The notes below the pieces were generated by a model. The model was not told where the DNA came from and did not search any database. It worked only from the letters and a program-made list of their open reading frames with translations. 64,000 nt of DNA. Source: Branchiostoma floridae. Its lineage: Eukaryota; Chordata; Leptocardii; Amphioxiformes; Branchiostomatidae. This document shows positions 41,636 to 52,237 of this stretch, in pieces (position 1 is the stretch's first letter; every line of letters starts with the position of its first letter). The DNA is taken from contig NC_049992.1 in assembly GCF_000003815.2 (NCBI RefSeq), positions 806,562-870,561 on the forward strand, written 5' to 3'. Both the position numbers and the translations under genes were made by a program.

Positions 41636-41964
41636 TGTCATCTTCACCATCAAAGTTTCAGAATGTACTATCAAACCTGTATTAGCGGCCAGTTTTTCTC
41701 ATTCCCTTCGATTTTGACCGTTGACCTAAGCATTCAGAAGAAGTCAATAGTGGCCACCTCTCCAACGCGTCTGATTGTCGGTTGTTCGTGTCATGTCATG
41801 ATGGGTTGATGGTCATGGCCTAATAGTGATTGCCATTTTTTGTGCAATTTAAGCTCACTCTGGGACAGTTGGAATTTCATTTTGGGACACTTTAGGGGAA
41901 AAAAAGGTTAATTTCATGGATTGCTGTTTTTGCATTTGCAGGAGTTTGTCCATATATTGTTGCC

Positions 41965-43293
41965 ATGGCTACAAAAGGAAGCAGGCAAGGATTGGATGAC
42001 GTCAGCAGAGGAGCAGCAGGGGGTTCTGCCAGCAGTGTTCTCACCTGGCGAGGAGGAAGATGCGAGGAGTCTGGGAAGAAGTCGAGTAGGATGGGCAAAG
42101 GTGGGAAAGTGTACAGGTGTGAGGAGTGCAGCAGGCAGTTCAGTAAGCTGAGTAACCTGGAGAGACACATGAGGACTCACACAGGAGAAAAACCCTTCAG
42201 GTGTGAGGAGTGCAGCAGGCAGTTCAGTGAGCTGAGTAACCTGGAGAGACACATGCGCACTCACACAGGGGAGAAACCCTACAGGTGTGAGGAGTGCAGC
42301 AGGCAGTTCAGTGAGCTGAGCAATCTGAAGAAACACATGCGCACTCACACAGGGGAGAAACCCTACAGGTGTGAGGAGTGCAGCAGGCAGTTCAGTAAGC
42401 TGGATCATTTGAAGACTCACATGCGGACTCACACAGGTGAGAAACCATACAAATGTGAGGAGTGCAGCCAACAGTTTAGTCGGCCAGATGTGCTGAAGAG
42501 TCACATGCGGACTCACACAGGGGAGAAACCTCATAGGTGTGAGGAGTGCAGCAGGCAATTCAGTGAGATGAGTACTCTGAAGAAACACATACAGACTCAC
42601 ACAGGGTAGAAACCTTACATGTGTGAGAAGTGCAGCAAGCATTTCAGTCAGCTAGGTCATCTACAGACTCACATGCGAACTCACACAGGGGAGAAACCCT
42701 ACAGGTGTGAGGAGTGCCGCAAGCAGTTCAGTGAGCTGGGTGCTCTGAAAACCCACATGCAGACTCACACAGGTGCAAAACCCTATAAGTGTGAGAAGTG
42801 CAGCAGACAGTTTAGTCAGCTGTGTAATCTACAGACTCACATGCGAACACACACTGGGGAGAAACCCTACAAGTGTGTGGAGTGCAACAGGCAGTTCAGT
42901 CAGCTGAATAGTCTGAAGAGACACATGCGGACTCACACAGGAGAAAGGCCCTATAGGTGTGAGGAGTGCAGCAGGCAGTTCAGTGACCTTGGTGATCTGA
43001 GGAAACACATACACACTCACACAGGGGAGAAACCTTACAGGTGTGAGGAGTGCAGCAAGCAGTTCAGTCAGTTGATTGATCTGAAGAGACACATGCGCAC
43101 TCACACACGGGAGAAACCCTACAGGTGTGAGGAATGCAGCAAGCAGTTCAGTCAACAGAGTAATCTGAACAGACACATGCGTACGCACACAGTTGAGAAA
43201 CCCTACAGTTGTGAGGAGTGCAGCAAGCAGTTCAGTCGTCTGAGTAATCTGAAAACCCACATGCGGACCCACAAGGGAGAAAGTCAACCATAA
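41965..43293 (+). CDS. C2H2 zinc-finger gene 2 with in-frame TAG after finger 6
   Basis: The exon follows tttgcag (41941); ATG at 41965 (gccATGGC, same setting as gene 1). Six fingers are read before a TAG at 42607-42609. Without it the frame runs on through eight more fingers to a natural TAA at 43291-43293, 442 codons in all. The TAG replaces the Glu codon of a TGEKP linker, a single-base change from GAG. Fingers on both sides keep all Cys and His residues. Options are a recent nonsense allele, an assembly error, or readthrough. The short product would be 214 aa. The leader ([20 protein letters not shown]) has no known domain. Confidence 0.85.
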
Positions 43294-43329
43294 CAGCTAT
43301 GGTGAGCAGTAAAGTATGACATGCAGTTG

Positions 43330-43429
43330 NNNNNNNNNNNNNNNNNNNNNNNNNNNNNNNNNNNNNNNNNNNNNNNNNNNNNNNNNNNNNNNNNNNNNNN
43401 NNNNNNNNNNNNNNNNNNNNNNNNNNNNN
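43330..43429. other. Assembly gap (100 N)
   Basis: A run of exactly 100 N, so the true length is unknown. It lies 37 bp after the end of zinc-finger gene 2. Confidence 1.
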
Positions 43430-43759
43430 TACACTTCATTTGACATTTGTTAGAACTCTGTAAAATAGGTTAAGTAATAAGTGTAGTGAGTCTTTAATGC
43501 AAAATCATCCAAGCGAGGAAGACCACAGAACTGAAATGTAGAAATCAGCTGAAGGAAACAGAAATCTGCAATAAGATCACAAGTGGCTGTAACATACCTT
43601 TAGTTACAAAAGAAATCCAGACTGTGTCTTCATTCATTGCTGAAGTAAACTTACATGTGGTGATGGTGATGATAATGTGTTTACATTGATCAGTCGGTAT
43701 ACTATAGCCACTTTGCTATGTAACACATCAGCTGATGACGTCATAGTGGTCAGGGCAGA

Positions 43760-45200
43760 TCCAGGAAATGTGGTAGTTAATACTAGTTATGGAGACTTTA
43801 TTATTCATAAGTTATAGAATTAAGAAAAAAATGAAAACATGTTTAAAACTTTTTGAAAAGTAAAAAAAGATGATATAGACAAAAAAGGGGAAGATGAAAA
43901 AGAAGTGGAAAAATTAGATCTATAGTTACTTCATGCATAGACTAGTTCTTTAATTTTTGTCTGTTGAAATTTAGTTTTTCTTTTTTCGTTTAACTTACAC
44001 ATTTAGTTGATATGTAAGGTCTTTCATTTTTTGTTTACTATTTTTATTTACTATTTTTGTCTTCTCATGACATAACTTAGAGACAGACAATGTTTATTGC
44101 AACATTAACCTGTAGCATTTTGTACTTGTAGCATTTTTCCAAGTACTGTTGGTTAAGGTTTGTCATTGCTTCAGTTTACTTACAGACAAATGGAAGCAAC
44201 TTAAATGTTCTTTGAATATTAATCTTTCGCATTTTGTAAATTGTAGCATTTTTCCAGTTTGGTTAGTTTGGTTAACAGTGCTTTGTTGCCATTTTGTTCA
44301 ATAAAAGTTCCCTGATGTTTACGACGCTACTAAACTTGTAGAAGCTGTCAGTAACCCCTGTGTAAAGCAATGCCAGCAGGTTGTTGGTGTTTTTCATACC
44401 CATGGTTCTAACTAACATCGGCAAATGGTCTTTGTTACAAAGCACTGGTGTTGAAAGTCTACCGTGTGCGTGCGGTCACATTCGTGAGTGCGAGTTTTGA
44501 CGTCGGGTTTGGAGCGAGGCTAGAACCGACTTTTTTATTGCATACCCGTAACACATCAGGTTTGTAGTGAAGAGTAGCCTCTACCAGGCTCCGTGGATCG
44601 ATGGTCTAATTTTAGAAATTGGACAAAGAGTCAATAGTCAGCCGGCCAGAGGAGGTACTGTTAATGCATTTAAGTTCGCGGGGATTTAATTTTGCGTTAG
44701 CGGAAAGAAGAATTTTTCGCTGTGGTTTTAAGGTCTTTTAAGTTCGCGGCGGCACCATGCACTGTAATCTCTTACTGCCATGGAAAAATGTTTGCGGTGG
44801 TTTTAAATTCGCGGTGAAGTGGTCAGCGCGAAAACCGCGAACGTTAAACCACCGCGAACATTTCTGCATCTACAGTATTTCCTCACCGTTGGTGAGTAGT
44901 AGAAGTAAGGAGTACAAGCTGCATATCCGGGCAGATTTATTCACCCAAATCGGGACGGACCCCAAGTCTTTTCGATAAATGTGGTGGATTCTTTTATGTG
45001 CTCTAGGTGTGGCTCTCCCAAACATGGGACCTCCATTTAACGCCCTATCCATGGGACGGCCAAGCCGAAGTTAGGTACTCATCTACACCTGAGTGAAGTG
45101 AGCAAGGTAGCCCCAAGGGTACAAGGTCAAAAAGGTCAACGAAGTCGTAAGCATTTTTCTTTTTTCGTTCGTGCAAAACGTCGTTGGAAATGTCATCATG
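43760..45200. repeat. Segmental duplication copy 2 (partner 22785-25400)
   Basis: Shares unique stretches with copy 1 but lacks the MITE and LINE insertions found there. It lies upstream of FREP B as copy 1 lies upstream of FREP A. It carries the MITE at 44656-44877. Confidence 0.85.
44656..44877 (+). mobile_element. MITE, TACTGTAAATGC family
   Basis: Paralogous to 24942-25153, same termini and arms. Confidence 0.9.
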
Positions 45201-45633
45201 GCATAAAGATTATGAAGGCCGTTTGAAACAGAAACGGAGAGCTAGAAAACGGTATTCATTTTTGCCTGACAATACTTGATTTTATATATGACGGGGATTT
45301 CATACTTATGACATTAGAAAGTCAAGGTGAACTCAAAGTCCGGTTTTTCTGGACCGGTCCAATAAGAAAAACACGGTTTTGTACCCGTACGTAAACCGTA
45401 CCGGTACCCACCCCTAGTGTAGAGTCATTTTCCGACGTGTTCTCATTTTCTCTCGTATCCCTAATCGGAGGCCTAAAACTGCGTGACACCAAATGAACTT
45501 GGCTCCTTGCCATGTTTCCGGCACCCAAATCCCGCAGACACGCTTCTACATTAGTTCCTCAGCTGGCAGTCGTTCAACAAACGTCCATACTAGCGTTGTC
45601 TGTTGTTCGTTCAGTCAGCTCATCGGGTTCAAG

Positions 45634-48600
45634 ATGGCGAATGTCTTGCTGCTCGCTGCCTTCCTTCTGTCCTTTAGTTCCCCCACCAAAGCTCAGGACA
45701 CCAGTATAGTAATTTCAACCGCCAACACCGAGGCACTCGAGAGGCAGCTCGCAGAGAACAAGGAGGAAACGGGCCGCCTGAAAAATGAAGTGGATCGCCT
45801 GTCGTCGCTGGTGGAAACTCTGCTGTCCAGGGTGGACAGTTTGTCTGCTGAACTGTCGGGGGAGAGAGTCAGGAGTGCACAGCTGGAACAGAACCTTACA
45901 CGGCGGGTACAAGAACTAGAAGTGCGTCTCCAAACCCGGGTAAGGAACTGTCCTTTCACCTCTCAGAAAAGACAAGGCATTGTATTTCTTGACACTTAGG
46001 ATAGAGTGATGAAAGGTGTATATTTGTCGCACCGTCGAAAGTTCTGATTTGTGTCGTTTTAACTTGCTTCGCTCGTTTGCTCAACCACGATCAGACCTTC
46101 ATTGAATCTAAGACTTGACATACTCCGGAAATACCCACTTGATCCAAGACGGAAGTATCCATATCTCTGTTGCTTGCGTGTATTGAAGAAAGGCCTCCAT
46201 TTTTTGTGTTTCAATCACATTTAATTTGAAAGCCTTCATCTATGGTATTAATGTTGTACACGTTCCATAACATACATCTGTGGTGGAGGAAGTCTTCAGT
46301 GTCCAGTTAAGGAAGCTTGTTTCCTGCTGATAACAGAAAAGTTTGTTTTGGATTCTGCGTCAAAGTAGTGAAAACTTTTAACTTCAGTAAATGTAGGTCG
46401 TCTTTTTCGTATCTTCTTTGATCTATTACCTAAAAATATGTACCCCTGACTGAAACAGGTCAATTGACAAATTCCATTGACATCTGACCTTCCTTCTGTC
46501 AATGACCTCTCAACCTTTGACCTGACACGGAAAGATTTGGATGACGTATTTGTTGCGATTCTTCAGTTCCCCATTTGAGTACCTGATGTTTTAGTTTGTG
46601 TGAGTAAAAGTCGGTTCTTTTGTTTTCTTGTTTTGTGCGAAAAAATTACCTATATCTGTATCCCAATATAACGCTGCACTGCGCTATTTCCATCATACGA
46701 CATACATGGGGTCGCATGGTGGGTTGTTTTGTTTTAGTACTAAATTTTTTGATCTGGGATGATATTGTGCAAATCTGGGATGAACTTGGTTGATTTCGTA
46801 TTCAGACAAATTGGGCTCTTAGAAACCAACACCTGCTTCTAGAGTTGTTTAACGTTTCACCATGAAACACCAGCGTTGCTGTGAAAGCCCAAAATTCTCC
46901 ATATAGATGTTGCCTTTAATCAATCATTACCGTTTGTGTATGATACACCAGTGTTGCAGTGAGATGGTACCTTCCCCTCAAGGTGCGGAAACTACAGCAA
47001 ACCCGAGAGTCACATCAACCGCTGTAGCGGGGTCATCTAGAGATGCACAAGGTAAGATGTTTCATCTGGCCTCACTCGTATGTATGTATGTGTGTGTGTG
47101 TGTGTGTATCATATGCGTGTGTGTGTATGTATGTATGTATGTGTGTGTGTGTGTGTGTATCATATGCGTGTGTGTGTATGTATGTATGTATGTGTGTGTG
47201 TGTGTGTGTGTGTATCATATGCGTGTGTGTATGTATGTATGTGTGTGTGTGTGTGTGTATCATATGCGTGTGTGTGTATGTATGTATGTATGTATGTGTG
47301 TGTGTGTGTGTGTATCATATGCGTGTGTGTGTATGTATGTATGTATGTGTGTGTGTGTGTGTATCATATGTGTGTGTGTGTATGTACAGGTATGTGTGTG
47401 TGTGTGTGTGTGTGTTCCTGTGTGTATGTGAGAGAGAGTGTGTGTGTGCGTGTCTGCGTGTGCCTGTGTTTGTGTGTGTGAGAGAGTGTGTGTGTCTGTG
47501 TGTGAGAGAGAGTGAGTGTGTGTGTGTGCGTGTTGCCATTACAGTTAATATGTGAATATTATTCGTGTGTAACAAATGAATGCTTAGAATTGCTCATTGT
47601 GAATGAAATTGTAAAGTATAACTAGAAATCCCAATCTTTACATTGGCTTAATTTTTACTGCTACTTACCATTCTCAGAGCTCAAATCAGACTGTGCTGCA
47701 TATAAAGCCTCCGGACAGACGACCAGCGGAGTCTACCCACTCGACTCCCTCCCGTCCGGTGTGCAGGCCTACTGTGACATGGATACTGCAGGTACTGTAC
47801 TAATATCTAGTCACGCGGGGGTTGCTGTGGTTTTTTTTATACCAGTAGTGATTTATATGCGATACTATTGTTATCTTGTCACTTTTCAGCTTTGGAAAAA
47901 CAGATAAAACAAGAGTTCGGAGACCTTATAGCTGCATGAAACATTTCAGTTTTTGTCAATTTCTTGTTTTGTCTTGTCTTTATGATTATGCAAATATGGC
48001 TGTGATAAGTGTAAATCTATTTTACACGATGGTCTCTTCTACCATAATGGAATACATTGTACATGTGAAAGTTCGTTCCTTTGGCAGAATTTCATTCTAT
48101 AATGAATTAAACTGATGGCTGTCACATTTACATCTTAATCTATGCATGGTAATGTACACCTTTAATTTGAGGTTACACATATTGATATCACACTTGTAAA
48201 GGAGTATCATTTACCAGAGCGAAGTTAAAATAGGAGGAGAAGATGATCAACTAATATAATTAATCCAATACATTTTCATAATCATTATCGCACAAGACAA
48301 GCTGGAACACTGAGTCCGAGCTAGCCTGGGTACCATCCGGGTAGTAGTTTGTTCCTAATAAGTTCCCTTCTGCATATAAACGTCGGAGCGAACTACTATC
48401 CGGATGGTGCCTAGGCTAGGTCCCAGTGGCAGAGCAAAGACCTTCTGTGATGTTATAATTCAAACTCAGTCTACAAACTAAGTAAGAGTGTTATTCACAG
48501 GAGGCGGATGGACCGTGGTCCAGCGGCGGCAGGATGGGTCGGTTCCCTTCAACCGGACCTGGGAGGAGTACAAACTGGGCTTTGGAGACCCGGGCGGGGA

Positions 48601-49590
48601 GTACTGGCTGGGGAACGAGAACATCCACCTCCTGACCAATCAGAAAGAGTACTTGCTGCGAGTTGAACTGCAGGACTGGGAAGGGAATCAGACATTCGCA
48701 GAATACAGCACATTTAGGTTGGTATTCTCAAGGTCTTTTTCAACCTACTAGGTATTCCTCCTTCTAGGGACAGTTCTGGACAGAACACAGTCAGCATCTA
48801 ACTACATTAAAAAGAGAAGTATATCTCTAACATGTGGGTGTCGTGATTTTCTGATTTCTTCCGGCTAGATTGGACAAGAAGAAATGAACATAACCTAGAA
48901 TGACCCGAATGCTAGGATATCCATGTGCTCAGTGAAGGGTCGACCAAATAACTAAGAACAGGCTCGTCATCAAGTTGGGAAAGTTCATCTCCTACCTGTT
49001 CCTTCTAGCCCCATAATGGCACCACTCTTTATCCCAATGTTATTCCTGAAGTAAAATGCAAATCAAAATTTTATTTCATTGCTTGTTTTCAGTCAAATAC
49101 CGAATGTGGATTGTTCAATGCATTTATCGTAGTTCAACAGTAAGTTCCATGCGTGAGAAGCGACTCCGTGGTACTGTGTTTTTCTTCAGCACTTTTTACG
49201 TACTAAATTTATAAATTCGTTGTTCGTAACAAACATTTTCCGAGTCAATTCATGTCTCCATCCAGGGTGTCCGGAGAGTCGGACGGGTACCGGCTGCACA
49301 TTTCCGGGTATTCAGGCACCGCGGGAGACTCCATGACTGGCCGGCCCTCAAACAACGGGCAGAGGTTCTCCACTGTGGACAGGGACAATGATGCCAGCAG
49401 CGGCAGTTGTTCCCAGCGGTACGGACAGGGCGGCTGGTGGTTTAACAAATGCGGCTACTCCTACCTCAACGGCCGTTACTTGGGCAACTGTGAGAACTCC
49501 TGTCCAGCAGTGCAAGGTGTGCTGTGGCACCACTGGAGAGGCGGGAGCTACTCTCTGAAGTCTGTGTCTATGAAAATCAGGGCATCATAA
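45634..49590 (+). CDS. Fibrinogen-related protein B (FREP), 5 exons
   Basis: Exons 45634-45939, 46964-47051, 47678-47791, 48501-48717 and 49266-49590 sum to 1050 bp, 349 aa. Signal peptide, coiled coil and fibrinogen domain are arranged as in gene A. Differences: the linker exon is five codons shorter (VTSTAVAGSSRDAQ), and the last exon has four extra residues around SMTGRPSNNG. Fibrinogen hallmarks are kept: [54 protein letters not shown] and the final MKIRAS-stop. Intron 1 and the 5' flank are colinear with gene A, showing that the whole gene was duplicated. Intron 2 is expanded by a GT/ATGT microsatellite. Confidence 0.9.
47078..47550. repeat. (TG)n/(TATG)n microsatellite with a higher-order unit
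   Basis: About 470 bp in FREP B intron 2. A 60-70-bp higher-order unit, gtgtatcatatgcgtgtgtg plus a (tatg)n run, is repeated about six times. All long ORFs here are repeat artefacts. Confidence 0.95.
48322..48420. mobile_element. Fold-back MITE in FREP B intron 3
   Basis: Orthologous in position to 29291-29404 with a small internal deletion. Confidence 0.88.
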
Positions 49591-51160
49591 TTCCATCTTG
49601 TGATCTAAATCTGATCACATCCAGTTGTGCACAAAATACTCAATCTTTTTACGTTGTCTCCATAGTCGTTTTAGTTCCTTTGCGTAGTGTCATCGTCTGC
49701 ATAGTAGTAATATTGACAGGTAACCCTCTTTATTGTACGTGGACTTTGTAACAAACTTATACCAGGATCAGAGCACGTGACCGTATCGGTGAGGTTGATA
49801 TTCATAATTACGATCAGGTCATCATAATTAACTCCATGAGTTACTGTTTTTGGTCTGAATGATGTTTCAGACATATAGTAAGGTTCAACCAGGGAGTACT
49901 TACTTCCAACGTTTCGGTGTCTGTCAGACACCATCATCAGGGTGGAATGACGGGAACTACTTCTTGCTGCTACTTATAGCCGATGTAGGTGGCGCTGCAG
50001 CAGCAAGAATGCCGTCCCAAACTTGTATCCCGCCTCTGACTGGCGCTGATTTTCTGATCCAGACTGACTCCTTAATCCACCGTGTCCTTCTGTTTTCCTT
50101 ACTATATGAATAATTGCCAACCTGATGAAGTTATTTACGGATTAGTATATCTCGAGTTCCGCTGGATGAAGTCTTTTGTAGAATGGATTAGTCCCCTGAA
50201 ATCATTAAGCAATAAAATTATTACATATTCAATATACAATATTGTTAATTACACTAACAAAACGCCATTCTTGTTTGTACTGCCGAAACGAAAATTAAGA
50301 GGTTATGACGAAATTTGAATTCAGTGGTAGTTATGATAAGGTTCTATCTGGTCAACAAATAGCATCGAAACTTCTTGAAAAAAACTTCTTGGTGTGATTT
50401 AAGGTAAGAATAAAAACAAAATAAAACAAGAGTTCGGAGAGCAAACATGTCCATAAAAGATTATGCAAATGCCTTTACATCTGCATAATCTGCTTACTTA
50501 TGAATATGCTTGGTTATGTAGACCTTTAACTAACTTACATAGGTCACAATGTTGACAATCCAATCATTTGCCACTTGGAGGAATTGTGGTAGTTTTGCAT
50601 TAATTATGCAAATTATGGACTTATATTTGCATAATAGGTATCTGCTAATCTTTCACCTGCCGAAAACTGTACAGGTCATATGTATTTGTGTCCTACAATT
50701 TGAAACACTGTTAATATAGCTTTTCCTCATTAGATATGCAAATAAAGTTTTAATTTACATACGTTTCACTTCATTACGTACATCTTCTGCCAAAGATACC
50801 TGGTTACTAAATATCATGGAAATCTGTCGTTCCTATGTTCCGTTATTCTCTGAAAGATTTAAAAAACGCACCTGCAGTTCCAGAGCAAGCTGATAGGTGG
50901 GCCAAACACAACCACGTCTTCCTTACATCAAAATCTATCTGCCACCTAAAAATCAAGGTCTAGGTGAAAGGTACCCCAAAATGGAATTTCTGCTGCAGTA
51001 CCAAGGTTACATAATAGGAGGGCCAAAACCGACCTTGACCTTAATGTTCCAAACACCTTCCCACATACCAAATATTGCAATCCATCAGGAGATTATTGAG
51101 TTGAGCTTACCTCAGAAACACAGACACACACACAGACGCTCACAGAGATACCTGGATAGA
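49591..51160. other. Region downstream of FREP B
   Basis: Segments at 49760-49830 and 50160-50340 match 61405-61490 and 62080-62270 downstream of the C/D gene (gccattcttgtttgt; gaattcagtggtag against gagttcagtggtag). A hammerhead-like motif lies at 49911-49940. No gene was recognised. Confidence 0.6.
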
Positions 51161-51450
51161 TGACACAGAGTTACCAAACTGTGCATCATGCTCTGGAACT
51201 CATTGCCATCTAACATTAAGTCACTGTGTACACTGTCCAGTTTTAAAGAAGCCATCTCAAACATTGTCAACTAGAACTCTGACCTCTAGACACTGTGCTC
51301 TATTGTAAATACCCTGTGATTGTTGTATTTTTTAAAATGTATGTATTCATGTTGATTGTAATGTTGATTCATGTTGATTGAACCTTGGAAGATTAGCCCG
51401 TAAGGGCTAAAAGGTTTCTTAATAAACAACAAATAAACAACATCATGTGG
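51160..51450 (+). mobile_element. 3' end of a CR1/Jockey-like LINE
   Basis: One frame reads MLWNSLPSNIKSL...LSSFKEAISNIVN then stop, the usual C-terminus of such reverse transcriptases. It is followed by a 3' UTR with gattagcccgtaagggct and aataaacaacaaataaac. Only the end of the element is present. Confidence 0.75.
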
Positions 51451-51764
51451 AGAAAAAGAAAACATAGAGCACTTCCTGCACTGTTGCCCAATGTAGGAGA
51501 ACATCAGACATAGATTGCTTAATGAGGTGGAAAGCATATATCAAGAGCTCAACATTCAGGAGAAAGAGAGAAGTCTTGACATAGTGACACTAGCGGGTAT
51601 GGAAGAACAGACAAACAAAAAGGTGTATACGGCATTATCCAAGTATGTAGAAGCAACTGAAAGATTTTCCGGGGAGGACTAAGCCGTACTATACACGAAT
51701 ATACATGTACATGTACAAGCACCAATCAGGAATAAACGTATCACCTTGTTCTGAGAACTTCATG

Positions 51765-52237
51765 TGTAGGCGATTAGACAATATATAAGGGGAGGTTTAG
51801 AACCCATGTATCAGATGAAGGTGCGGAGGACTAGGAAAAGAGTGGAGGGAGGAAGAAGTTTGTAGCAGACTCTCGTGTCTTTCTTGATGATCTGACGTAT
51901 AGTTCCAACATCGTCAGCTATTCGTAACGTACTCATTGTAAGGGACGCCATCGCCACAGCCTCACCCGTTACACTCTGAGTGATGAAAACGCTTTCTAGA
52001 ATCATTTTCCGACGTGTTCTCCTCCTTTCTCTCTCATACCCCTAATCGGAAACACCCCATGTTTTTCTTAGGCCTAAAACTGCGTGACACCAAATGAACT
52101 TGGCTCCTTGCCATTTTCCGGCAGCCAAATTCAGCCTGACACGCTTTGACATTAGTTCCTCCTTAGCTGGCGGTCGTTCAGCCCTGTACTAGGAGCGCGT
52201 TATCTGTTATTAGTTTACTCAGCCCATCAGTTTCAAG
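51765..52237 (+). promoter_or_regulatory. Conserved FREP upstream region (C/D)
   Basis: Nearly identical to 26480-27243 upstream of gene A apart from the MITE found only there. Shared stretches run up to the start codon (cagcccatcagtttcaag). Confidence 0.65.

Noticed and set aside
41914-43287. Leu/Pro/Val-rich minus-strand ORFs over the zinc-finger genes
   Set aside because: Antisense of conserved finger codons; the same pattern occurs at 35753-36934.
47043-47575. Cys/Val-rich and Thr/His-rich ORFs
   Set aside because: GT/ATGT microsatellite artefacts.
49671-50318. Small ORFs downstream of FREP B
   Set aside because: No domain, no counterpart frame in the duplicated downstream region of C/D, and no splice context.
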